A stretch of DNA of 64,000 nucleotides from Drosophila pseudoobscura (Eukaryota; Arthropoda; Insecta; Diptera; Drosophilidae), in the NCBI RefSeq assembly GCF_009870125.1, contig NC_046683.1:21957001-22021000 (forward strand). Direction: 5' to 3'. Shown one piece after another: positions 33,560-43,752 of this stretch (positions within the stretch are counted from its first letter, which is position 1; each line of letters begins with the position of its first letter). The position numbers and the translations under genes were made by a program. The notes below the pieces were generated by a model. That model ran no database searches and had not been told where the DNA came from. It worked only from the letters and a program-made list of their open reading frames with translations.

Positions 33560-33955
33560 TTTTCTGCACGGAATTATACAAATTATAAATTAATGCAGAT
33601 TGAGTCGCATGATGGGAAGAGCAATAACCTTTTTATTTATTTCCTCCTACTTCTTCCGCTATTCTTTTGGTTTTTTCTCCCTCTTTTTGCAACGCAAGCA
33701 GCTGTCGAAGCACCGCTCCCTCTCCCCCTGTACCAGCTCAATTTTTTTTTTTTAAGTAGTTTTTACTTACGTGTCGGTTTTAGTTGGCCTGTGTCGTCAG
33801 ACAGTGGGGTCTGTGGGCTGTGCACGTCGATTGGAAAAGTCAGAAACAAATGTTTTATGTCAATTGAAGATCCACAAGACACATCAATAATTTAACACTT
33901 AGCGAAAAGTCGCGCCGACGTTCAGGTGTTGAGCGATGCAAGAAGAAGAAATCGT

Positions 33956-33962
33956 TGACGTG
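33956..33962 (+). promoter_or_regulatory. Candidate XBP1/ATF6 (UPR) core, TGACGTG
   Basis: TGACGTG is the core of the unfolded protein response element bound by XBP1 or ATF6. It lies about 400 bp upstream of an ER-stress-class chaperone gene, which makes it plausible. A seven-base match is weak evidence alone. Confidence 0.3.
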
Positions 33963-34018
33963 TTGATTTGGGGGCTGTCGTCGCCGCCAGAGGTCGCTAC
34001 CAGCTGCTATCGATGACA

Positions 34019-34026
34019 TATCGATA
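34019..34026. promoter_or_regulatory. Perfect DRE (TATCGATA) upstream of HYOU1
   Basis: Exact DREF site 460 bp upstream of the HYOU1 start codon, with a seven-of-eight copy (TATCGATG) at 34008-34015 just beside it. Paired DREs of this type are usual at fly housekeeping promoters. Confidence 0.5.
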
Positions 34027-34944
34027 TGAAAACAGTGCTGCAATTTAATTTAAAAATTCGTTTTTTTCGCTTACAACTCTTTTTGTAAATGGAAACATTT
34101 TGTTGAATATACAAATTTAAGCCACAAATTGACGCTTCAGCATTCCAACGTTGACCGAATTTTAATACTTTTACGTACACACATATTTGCTTATATGTTT
34201 TGCTGACAGAGTAAAAACAAAACATTGCCTGCAATTTATATTTTAACAATTGTTGGAATGGTCATGCAACTACTCATTTATCATACTGACAAGAAAAAAC
34301 CCGTCGAGCAGGAGAAAAATACACCCTAACTCCTCTATTTCAAAATTAGGCATCGCGAAAGCATTACTTTTAATTCTGAATGTGGGAGACCACTGAGTTT
34401 CCTTCTAAAATTTACAATGCACCGAGGAAAGTGCATAATTTTTTATGATCAGAAATAATTTAATGCCATCATGATCATATTAAATATAACATTTCTTAGG
34501 CTATGTCTGCACTACTATTTTCAGGGACGGCGTATTTCTTGTGTATTTGTCTAATCTCTAAATTCATACAACAAAAAGGAAAAAAAATGAAAATGTAATG
34601 GGATTTACCCTACGTGTCTGAAAACAGTTTTCTAAGGTGAGGTACTATGAGTACTATTTTTATGAAATTAGCTCTATATATGTATCTATCTAAGGTAATA
34701 TATTTTTTACTCATATTTCAAATGTAAATGTGCAAAACGTTTTCATATTAATTACTAACAGGGTATGAAACTGGTCTACTTTGGATTTTTATCCCGAAAC
34801 GCCGAGTCAACAATTAGTGGGTAAGGTGAAATGGATTTGAAAACTGATCGATTCTAGTGAATTAAAAAATAGTCATGCCAGATTTCGACTTGCGCAATTT
34901 TTCGTGATTTCGAAATTTTTGCTGATTTTATATCTCTTTTTGTT

Positions 34945-34980
34945 TATATAAGAACTGCCCTGCCACCTGATTTCAGTTTA
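34945..34980 (+). promoter_or_regulatory. Vml core promoter: TATA box and initiator
   Basis: TATATAA at 34945-34951 is followed, 30 bp from its first T to the predicted +1 A, by TCAGTT (73-78 of this block, A at 34975), the insect initiator consensus. Spacing is ideal. The implied 5' UTR is only 32 nt, usual for eggshell genes that are strongly and briefly expressed in follicle cells. Confidence 0.75.
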
Positions 34981-35006
34981 CATTCTTAGATCGACCATCA
35001 TCGACC

Positions 35007-36839
35007 ATGTGCGGACCGCGCCTCCCATCACTCCTGGCAATCGGATGCCTGTTGGCCCTGGTCTCAGCGGAGTCTCTGTCCGAATATTATAAGCAGGATT
35101 TCGAGGACTTGCTCATCCCTGAAACCGAGCTCGATGACCGTCACGCAAGATCGTCGTCGGGCATTCCTGCCCAAGCATATGCCGCGCCCGTCATCTACAA
35201 TTCCCAATCCAGCTACTCAGCGCCTGCGGCTCCATCCTATTCAGCACCTGCAACCCCATCGTACTCAGGACCAGCGGCTCCAAACTATTCAGCACCTGCA
35301 GCTCCGAGCTATTCAGCACCAAAGCCTTCTTATTCATCATCAGCAGCTCCAACATACTCGGTGCCTGCTGTTCCGAGCTATTCCGCACCTGCCACTCCGA
35401 GCTATTCAGCACCAGCCGCTCCAAGTTATTCTACGCCTGCGGCTCAAAGTTATTCAGCACCTGCCGCTCCGAATTATTCTGCTCCTGCCGCTCCCAGCTA
35501 TTCAAGACCAGCCGCTCCCAACTATGCACCACCTCCCGTTCCAACTTATTCAGCACCTGCGGCTCCGAGCTATTCAGCACCTGCGGCTCCGAGCTATTCA
35601 GCCCCTGCGGCTCAAAGTTATTCAGCACCTGCGTCACCAAGTTATTCAGCACCTGCCGCTCCCAGCTATTCAGCACCTGCGTCACCAAATTATTCAGCAC
35701 CTGCGGCTCAAAGTTATTCAGAACCCAAGTCTTCTTATTCATCAACAGCACCGTCATCATACTCGGCGCCCTCTTCAAGCTATTCAGCACCTGCCGCTCC
35801 AAGTTACTCAGCTCCTGCGGCTCCAAGCTATAAAGCACCTGCCGCTCCAAGTTATTCTACGCCTGCGGCTCAAAGTTATTCAGCACCTGCTGCTCCGAAT
35901 TATTCTGCTCCTGCCGCTCCCAGCTATTCCAGACCAGCCGCTCCCAACTATGCACCACCTCCCGTTCCAACTTATTCAGCACCTGCGGCTCCGAGCTATT
36001 CAGCACCTGCGGCTCAAAGTTATTCAGCACCTGCCGCTCCCAGCTATTCAGCATCTGCGTCACCAAATTATTCAGCACCTGCGGCTCAAAGTTATTCAAC
36101 ACCTACGGCTCAAAGTTATTCAACACCTACGGCTCAAAGTTATTCAGCACCCAAGTCTTCTTATTCATCAACAGCACCGTCATCATACTCGGCGCCCGCT
36201 TCAAGCTATTCAGCACCTGCCGCTCCAAGTTACTCAGCTCCTGCGGCTCCAAGCTATAAAGCACCTGCAGCTCCAACTTATTCAGCACCGGCCCCGCAAA
36301 GTTATTCAGCGCCTGCCGCTCAAACTTATTCAACACCTGCTGCTCCAAGCAATTCAGCGCCTGCGGCTCCAAGCTATTCTGCTCCTGCTGCTCCAAGCTA
36401 TTCAGCGCCTGCGGCTTCAAGCTATTCGGCACCGGCCGGCCAAAGTTATTCAGCGCCTGCCATTCCAAGCTATTCAGCACCTGCTAGTCCAAGTTATTCG
36501 GCACCTGCGACTTCATCTTATTCCGCACCCGCAACCGCTTCGTACTCTGCTCCCAGCAATTCAGCACCCAAGTCTTCTTATTCATCCTACTCAGCGCCTG
36601 CGTCATCAAGCTATTCAGCTCCCAACGCTCCCACGTATTCCGCGCCGAAATACTCTGGCTACGCTCGCATGGGGGATATGCTGGGATCAGCAAGGACTGC
36701 TTACGGATCCGCATCGTCCGGCTACGGCGGACCCCCATCCCCGACCTCCATTCCCGCTCAGCCCTGTCCTAAAAACTACGTTTTCAGCTGCCAGGGTGTG
36801 TTCCAGAAGGCTCCTTGCAGTCAAGGCTTGCAATACTAA
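35007..36839 (+). CDS. Vml: Vitelline membrane-like eggshell protein, octapeptide-repeat type
   Basis: A single-exon gene of 610 residues. A signal peptide (LPSLLAIGCLLALVSAES) is followed by about 40 acidic/neutral residues and then some 60 imperfect octapeptides of the type PSYSAPAA, covering residues 60 to 560. The C-terminus carries a vitelline membrane domain with its three cysteines spaced C-x7-C-x8-C (CPKNYVFSC then QGVFQKAPC). D. melanogaster Vml has the same plan and is a substrate for Pipe-dependent sulfation that sets dorsoventral polarity; the protein is laid into the inner eggshell by follicle cells. The name rests on architecture; another X-linked repeat eggshell gene is possible. 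A 426-bp unit is duplicated in tandem inside the repeat. AATAAA follows 37 bp after the stop. Confidence 0.78.
   Translation: MCGPRLPSLLAIGCLLALVSAESLSEYYKQDFEDLLIPETELDDRHARSSSGIPAQAYAAPVIYNSQSSYSAPAAPSYSAPATPSYSGPAAPNYSAPAAPSYSAPKPSYSSSAAPTYSVPAVPSYSAPATPSYSAPAAPSYSTPAAQSYSAPAAPNYSAPAAPSYSRPAAPNYAPPPVPTYSAPAAPSYSAPAAPSYSAPAAQSYSAPASPSYSAPAAPSYSAPASPNYSAPAAQSYSEPKSSYSSTAPSSYSAPSSSYSAPAAPSYSAPAAPSYKAPAAPSYSTPAAQSYSAPAAPNYSAPAAPSYSRPAAPNYAPPPVPTYSAPAAPSYSAPAAQSYSAPAAPSYSASASPNYSAPAAQSYSTPTAQSYSTPTAQSYSAPKSSYSSTAPSSYSAPASSYSAPAAPSYSAPAAPSYKAPAAPTYSAPAPQSYSAPAAQTYSTPAAPSNSAPAAPSYSAPAAPSYSAPAASSYSAPAGQSYSAPAIPSYSAPASPSYSAPATSSYSAPATASYSAPSNSAPKSSYSSYSAPASSSYSAPNAPTYSAPKYSGYARMGDMLGSARTAYGSASSGYGGPPSPTSIPAQPCPKNYVFSCQGVFQKAPCSQGLQY
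35425..36276 (+). repeat. Tandem 426-bp higher-order duplication within Vml
   Basis: Two adjacent units of exactly 426 bp (142 codons), about 35425-35850 and 35851-36276. Three landmarks are offset by 426 bp each: GTTATTCTACGCCTGCGG (35425 and 35851), CCAAGTCTTCTTATTCATC (35725 and 36151) and AGCTATAAAGCACC (35826 and 36252). The landmarks encode rare octapeptide variants (YSTPAAQ, PKSSYSS, SYKAPAA), so the match is not a by-product of the short repeat. Confidence 0.85.
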
Positions 36840-36875
36840 GAGAATTTCGCGATGGCATTATAGAGAAATTATAGC

Positions 36876-36881
36876 AATAAA
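36876..36881 (+). terminator. Vml polyadenylation signal
   Basis: AATAAA begins 37 bp after the stop codon on the coding strand; the resulting very short 3' UTR is typical of eggshell genes. Confidence 0.7.
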
Positions 36882-37509
36882 GTTGAAGAGAAAAAATATT
36901 GATCAATTTTCAAAAAGTAATGCTTTCCCGGTTACACAACGCTACTGAAACAGTCTAAAAAACTGTTGTTATTGTTCGCAACCGGCGCTAGCCTCGCGAC
37001 CGGTGCTCGGGCCCGAGAACACGATAACAAAGTACACGGCGTGAGTGGACCCTGCTCGAACCCGAGAATGCAAAACCTATATCCATTGGGGTTATTGTTT
37101 GACTACTGAAAAACACAAGGAATACTTTTGTTGGTGTTGGTGCTTTGTGCTTCTTGGTGCAACAACAGCAATTCCCAGTTGTAAAGACAAGAAAAGTATC
37201 TCGCTCACACTTCCTGGTCTCGCCAATCTGGTCTACGAGTATCTATCTATCTGGTCTCGCCAACCTTCCTGCTTGTTCCAGAAAGACAGTGGAATGTTAG
37301 ACAGTGGAATACGAGTATAACCGTACGGAAATAATTTATACCGAGTTAGAACGTGAGTGGCACGTGCCTCCTGCAGTATACATATACATATGTACGATAT
37401 ATTCTTGCACTCCGTCTATACTCTATACTAAATGAAATGAAAATATTCTAAGTACTAAAATACTTTTCCTTTGAATTTCTCTATCTTCCCACCAACGAAG
37501 TTCCATCTA

Positions 37510-37830
37510 GCCGTTATACATATCCCGCTCACTCCGCCATCTCAGTGATCGATAGAGATCGAGCACGTAGGATTGAGTCAGGTCTGTCACGGGAAATTTT
37601 GTTCTTCATTCTGACTATAATAATGACCCGATCTGACCATCGTATCTGATGAAACATTGGGGTCATTCTTTTGGACTCGTCCTTACAGTTCAGTGTGATA
37701 TCATAGGAGGCCACAAACAAGAGTGTCATCTGGCCTCATGCTTATCAAGAATATTTGTACTATATAAGATCGGAAACGAATCGGATATAAATATGTGCAC
37801 ATAACTGGAAATCCCACAGCTCGAATTTTT
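37510..37830. mobile_element. DINE-1/INE-1-like element, degraded copy 2
   Basis: Recognised by the family segments ATAATGACCCGATCTGA (near 37619) and CTTATCAAGAATATTTG followed by ATCGGAAACGA (37741-37780), in the same order and spacing as copy 1. The termini are too diverged to place exactly, so the limits are approximate. It is the oldest-looking of the three copies. Confidence 0.5.
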
Positions 37831-39286
37831 TATCAATCGCCCCAATCGATATACATATACTTATTTGATGATCCCATTCGATACCGGATCCTTTATTTAA
37901 TGCATGTAATGAACAAATGAATCGATTTGTGATCCCAGCTCAAAAGTAAAGTTGTATACATGGAATTGGTTTATGGTTTTCTTATAGTTTATTTGCAAAT
38001 CCTTCTCCTACGTCCTTCGCTAATCAATTATCACACTAAACGCAACGGAAAATAAATTAGTACAGTTATGTATATGTATATATGTCTGAATATGTATATG
38101 TTTATGTATATGTATGTATATGTATGTATATATATGATCTATCCTCTATTCATGTATGTTTTTATGTGGTAGTGTGAATGTTCTGTATATTGTGTTTCGT
38201 ACATACAAGTTTCTTGTCCCCCTTCGCCGCCACTTCTTGATTTCTTCGTTTCTTGCGGTCTATATATTTCTTTAAAAAGCACTTATGTAGCCTTAGGTCA
38301 GCAATAACTAGCTCTACAGATTTACATATACATGTATGGATGTACATATGTATATATATTTATATATATAAATAAATACTATATATATCGCATGTTTTCT
38401 CAAAACGGAAATGAAACGATAATTTGTTCAAGCCCAAGCTTGCGCGTTTTCCGATTTTCGATACTATTACCTATCAATACAAAAATTAATTATTGATCGA
38501 TATTGCATATATGTACATACACATGCTCATACCCATGCACTTGCATGTACATATGTGTGTATATTCTAGCGACTGGTCCATAGATTAAGAGGTATTATTC
38601 AGTTGGCAAATTATAAGTCTTAAGCAGAAGTCAAGGCTCTTTGTTCCCTCAATGATCCACCATCTGGAAAATGTTTGTCCTCTGATCGATTTGATTCTAT
38701 AGTTTTTTGGTAAAATGCGTTTCTATGCGGAATTTCTGGGATAATATAGCAAATAAGCTTACAATTACTAATTATATGGCGTGAGGTGGGTGGATAATCG
38801 AATGCAGCCATTTCTCGAAAGCATCTAATATCGGAAAGCACCAGTCACCGGTCCAGATTAAAGTAATTAATCGCACAGAGCGCAGCTATCCAACTAACAG
38901 TAACAATTATTTAATACATATGTACATAAGGCCATTTGTGGAACCTTTAATAGATTAAGCGCATTTATCATGAGATTAAATTGATAGAATAGAATGAAGT
39001 CGGATATCGAATGAACGCTAACGAAAATTGATCGAATAAGGCCACCAGCGGATTATTGATGTTACATATGTATCTATTGAGATTTTTTGACCAATTTTGG
39101 TAGAAACCGATCAATAATTCAATTGAGCCAGTTCTGGAGTTAATCACATTATTGGCAGTTTTATATACCGCATTATCGCATTGATTTTATACGTTTGTAT
39201 ATTATTTGAATTCCCTCATCGAATTTAACGCTCTGTTGTATCGTTTATACCTCGTTTTTCCCCCAGATCCGCCAGAATACCGCAGA

Positions 39287-39517
39287 ATGGAATTTATAGA
39301 TATTTTTCTCAGACTCAGACTGATGAGGCTCAATCTCAATGCCAAACGAGCGGAGAAAACAACGCAGCTCTCCTCCCGATTGGGTTCAAGCTCGAGCGAT
39401 GAAGAGTGCGATGAACGAGTGCGGCATTGGCCAAAAAGCGAGGCAAAAGACCCATCTATAAACCGGAGTGCGTCGCTGGCTCAGCAATCCAAAAATTTGG
39501 CATTCAAAGCGGAATAG
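39287..39517 (+). CDS. Possible small coding exon, unrecognised
   Basis: A 76-codon frame from ATG at 39287, preceded 21 bp upstream by a strong acceptor-like tract (CTCGTTTTTCCCCCAG ending 39266) with the frame open through it. The peptide has balanced composition unlike the surrounding AT-rich DNA: MEFIDIFLRLRLMRLNLNAK, then SSRLGSSSSDEECDERV and RSASLAQQSKNLAFKAE. The Ser/Asp/Glu stretch resembles a casein kinase 2 target. I do not recognise it, and no upstream donor exon could be found. It may be a terminal exon or chance. Confidence 0.25.
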   Translation: MEFIDIFLRLRLMRLNLNAKRAEKTTQLSSRLGSSSSDEECDERVRHWPKSEAKDPSINRSASLAQQSKNLAFKAE

Positions 39518-42500
39518 AGCAACAACAAAAATAAGGAAAGGCTAACTTTGGAGGCCGAAGCTATGGTATCGCATTGTATCGAAGCTTATTCGATTCGGCT
39601 GGCAAATGCGGAAAGATCTGAGGTTACGACTAAGGGTTGTGTAGCAGGCTTCAGGTGATAATAATAATGCCCTTGAATAGGGTGTAGAAATCATAGTACA
39701 TGTGTTCTAAAACGGAATGCAGTCAACGGAACATTTCTGTGTGAGTGTGTGCTCTGTTTTGTCGCTCACTTTGCTCTTCAATAAATGTTGACCCCCAAAA
39801 ATGTATAAACAATACAAAAGTAACCAGCCTGGCCCTGAGCTAGGTCAGCAGCCACAGGCAGCCACAGACAGCCACAAAGATCGGATGATCTCACGGAGCG
39901 CCAGGGAAACGATAACGCAATGATTTCATGAGGCAGAAAATAAAACGAGGAACAGACGGATATGAAAATCGAAGAAAATTCGTCGAAGAAAAGTGATGAA
40001 AAATCAGGAAAAACAAAAACCAAGAAAAGTATACATATGTACGTGCCAAAGCTAGGTAAGCTTTATCGTAGGACACAGCCTTTTGGTAAGACATTGTCAA
40101 TTGATGTAGAATTGGTGTAATACCTAGAAAAACACAAGTCAACCAGCAATCGAGTAAATACTGGTAAAGCACTAATTCGCATATGCATGCATGTACTGTG
40201 CATCTGTATATTCAACATCCGACGGACAAATTAAAGAAATAAACATTATTTTTGGTAATTTTTTGTTTTTGTATAATTTATTTTGCCGTTGCAGCGCAGC
40301 TTTTTGAATGCTAGTGGATCCGCAACACGGCCAATATAGGGGATCGGTCAGGGTACTATATGTATGCTTGTATGTATGTATATGTATAGGAATATTAACT
40401 AAAAATGGAAATACATATGCATAGGTTCACTCTAGATATACGTACATAGGTTCAGTAATTCTGCTAGTTGATAACACAAAATAATATTAATAGTCGTAAT
40501 CGTATTTAATACTAAAGCATAATTGTAAAATTATAAAAAAAACTTAAGAATTAAACAAAATAATTCATTAGGTAACCGAGATAAATTTGAAACAGAGTCT
40601 AAGGGTGTTGGGTATGCTCTGGGTATGGGGATTGGATAGCTCTATGGGATCAGTGATCTCTAGTGGAGGGGGCAAACTGTATAGCTCCCTCCTATTCATG
40701 TCCCTGATACTCCTGATACTCCTGGCAGACCAACCGCTTCATATAACTTTAACTGCTCCTCGCGCATTCGAATGGGGTTATTGCTGTATTTTATCGATGC
40801 CAAATCGATCTTTAGGAACGTAGGGCTCCCCCATTCTGCACTTCTTTCTCGTTATACCCTTAACATTTCTGAGGGAACAGAGCCGATTTTGTTTAGGCCA
40901 AAGACGTGAAATGAAAACAAACGCGAGAAAACCGCGGAAGAGAGAAACGAAATCGAAAGCTTAGGCGAGGCGACTAATAGAAAATTCGCAAAAAAAAACA
41001 CTATTTATACATCTGTATACAAATATGTACATATGTATGTATGTATATAAAATCAATGAAAGCCAGGCGAGCGAAAGTTGCACAAGAGAGTAATCCTCTC
41101 TGTCTCTTCGCTCGGAAAGAAAGTGCAACTCTCTCGTTTCTTCCTCTTGCTCTTTATAAATATTTTGTTTGTTCGCTAATACTAAATGTTAATTTTATAC
41201 ATAGATCATAATATTCATGATTTTCTGCATTTACATTTTGTTGTTCTTTTTTTTTAATATTTTTTTCTTGGTTTGTAATCTTCTTTTCTTTTAATAACAA
41301 TTTGTGGTTGTTTTTCTTTTTCATTAGTCAAAAAAACTTAATTATTCTATCACAGCCATCTCACTTTTGTTCGAAGAAAAAATGTTTGTTTCTCTACCTT
41401 ATAAATATTGTTGCTTCATTTTTCTGTAAGAATTAATATATCTTAAGATTACGTTCATATTTTTATTAATTTGCTTGATTTTCGTTTAAATCTTGTTTTG
41501 AATGCACTTTAGTTGGTTTTCTTTCTAATTTTGTTTGTTTTTGTTTGTTTGTTTGTTTGTTTGAGGCTTGCTTCCACATTTAAAAAATTCTAATTGCACT
41601 TTTTTGTATTTTTTTTGTATTTTTTTTTTTTTGTTGGTTTTATCTCATTTTAATTTTTAAATTGCCATTTTGAATCAACATTGTTGCAGGTGTCTTCGAA
41701 CATGAACATTTTCCTTTATAATCATAATCAATCTCGTGATGATTTTTTGTTGAAAAATTGGGGGGGAAAACTATAGTAAAACTGAACCAATTCGAAAAAA
41801 TAATTCTTTCTTATTTTGTTTTTTTTTTTTTAACAATTTACACAATTGAAACCATTTTTGTTAAAATTTTGTGTGGTTTTTTGTGGGCTATTTTTCACGA
41901 AAGCTGTTTTCTTTCGCTTGAATTCAGTGACTAGGATAACGTCTTTTATCCATATATGTGCACATACATACATATGTATTTATTTATATGTATATGTATA
42001 TCCTTGAGATATATACAAAATTGATTGTTGTATAAAATATTTTTTAAAAATACGGAACAAAATAAACAATAGTGTTCAGAACAAAGTTCAGTTTAGTTCA
42101 GGAACTAGGAGAGAGACTCCAAGGACATCTCAGCGTGTGGAAAATGGGTGCAAAGAAAGGGAAGCGGAACATCTACTGGGCATACCCTGGAATGTGCTTG
42201 GCCTTTGATTGATTCGATTGCTTAATGTTTTGGATTGGAAGTTCATGCTGAATGGAGTTCTCTGCGTAACCAAAACGGAAACCAACTATTGTCTTATCTA
42301 AATGGAGATATATTTAAGTATGTATGTATTTATAAGGAGATATACAATGAAGCTTACAATTCTGTTACTCTCTTTAAAAAAATAATTTATGTGTGTTTTG
42401 TTTTTTGTATTTCTTTCTCTTTCTTTGCATTTTGACTACAAATTCTTTGATTTTTGTTATACTCTTTTTTCATTTGTTGTCTCCATTTGTTCTATGTTCT

Positions 42501-42725
42501 CTCTAAATGTAGTTATTTTCCTGCTTCTTCCTACTTTCTATTTCTTTTCCGCTCTTTCTTTGAATTATCTTCTAAAATATTTGATGTTTCTTTGTACAAT
42601 CCGCAAGATACCGCTGCTCGCGGCTGGTTCTCTCTCTGTGGCCATCATAGGGCGCCCCATATGCTCGCAATGAGTAATACTGGCATCTCGCTCGCTCTCA
42701 CTAGATGCTAGTTATAACCTAGAGA

Positions 42726-42729
<4 letters not shown>

Positions 42730-42762
<33 letters not shown>
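42730..42762. repeat. (TG)n microsatellite
   Basis: A nearly pure TG dinucleotide run of about 33 bp lies 160 bp downstream of the SERTA gene stop codon, probably in its 3' UTR on the opposite strand (CA on the transcript). Confidence 0.8.
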
Positions 42763-42763
<1 letters not shown>

Positions 42764-42920
42764 TATGTGTACTTGTACACCCACACGGGTGTACCGCATG
42801 AGTAGGTGTGCCTTACATAACCTAACTCTTTGTCTGCTCCTCCGCTCTACGCTCTACGCTCTACGCTCTCCGATCCTCAGCGTACTGGTCCTCATCTTTC
42901 AGAGGGATTTACTGATACTT

Positions 42921-43717
42921 TCATGTCTCCAGCGAGGTGACCACAAGATTGTGAAACACACTCGCTGACTCGCTCAACATGGCTGCCTGGCCGCACGAGT
43001 CATTGGCGACGCTGGGAGACGTGGGTGTGCCCAGGCGCAGGGCATCCATTATCACTTCAAAGTCCTTCTGGTTCTGGTTCATGTCGAAATCGTCCAGCTC
43101 GAGATGGTGATGGTGGTGGTGGTCGATGGACAGCTTGTTGCGCTTGCTGTTTGGACTGTCCATGGAGGCGCCAGCGCTCGATCCAATGCCCATTCCCATG
43201 CCCATACCCATGCCCATGCCCATGCCCATGCCCATACCCATGCCCATACCCATACCCATGCCCATGCCCATGCCCATGCCTACGCCCATCCCCATGCCCA
43301 GTCCGACCACGTCCAGGGGGCATTCCTCGATAGCCGAGATGAGGCGCTGCGGCGGTATGTAGAACTGGGATAGGGCTTCACGCACCAACCGGTCGCTCTC
43401 GTCCTCGCTGATGCTGTTGCTCCTCATTCGCTTGCGGGATGCAGAGAGGGAGGCCTTCTCCAGTTGCTCCGCCCCCTGGGTGATCTCCGGGTCGATGAGC
43501 AGCATGGGCGCATTGATTGCGCTCAGCTCGCGGTCTAGTATCTCCAGGTCGTTCACCAGATTGCTGCTGGACAGGTTTCGCTTCCGGACGACCGCCGTGG
43601 CGGATTGCGCAGCGGCTGATGCGGGAGTGGTCGGCTGCTGGCGCATCGGCTGGTTTTCAATGGAGCACATGGTGCGACCCGTGGAAGAGCAGTCTCCGTA
43701 TTGGGATTTGGCGTTGC

Positions 43718-43752
<35 letters not shown>

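Larger units (their letters stand above)
33560..35006. promoter_or_regulatory. Divergent upstream region of HYOU1 and Vml
   Basis: The left half contains housekeeping-type elements for HYOU1: TATCGATG at 34008 and a perfect TATCGATA at 34019-34026, plus TGACGTG at 33956-33962 and ATTGG next to ACGTC at 33822-33834. The right half is AT-rich and ends in the Vml TATA box and initiator. No coding ORF was recognised. Confidence 0.45.
36882..42920. other. Gene-poor AT-rich region between Vml and the SERTA gene
   Basis: Six kilobases with no gene recognised. It contains a decayed DINE-1-like copy (about 37510-37830), CATA/TATG microsatellites (38050-38140, 38320-38390, 41010-41050), a TTTG run (41540-41565), long T-rich stretches (41220-41900), a (TG)n run at 42730-42762 and a CTCTACG tandem at 42845-42868. 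The right end must include the SERTA gene's 3' UTR. A candidate small coding exon at 39267-39517 is listed separately. Direct repeats of TGGTCTCGCCAA occur near 37217 and 37253. Confidence 0.5.

Noticed and set aside
35200-36650. Possible CRISPR-like regular repeats
   Set aside because: The regular spacing is a coding 24-bp octapeptide repeat in a eukaryotic gene; there are no unique spacers.
35191-36738. Several minus-strand ORFs over Vml
   Set aside because: Produced by the octapeptide repeat; all consist of the same short peptide repeated and have no start or promoter features.
36960-37330. Possible remnant of a longer mobile element (direct repeats of TGGTCTCGCCAA and AGACAGTGGAAT)
   Set aside because: Only short direct repeats were found, with no terminal structure or coding sign to name a family.
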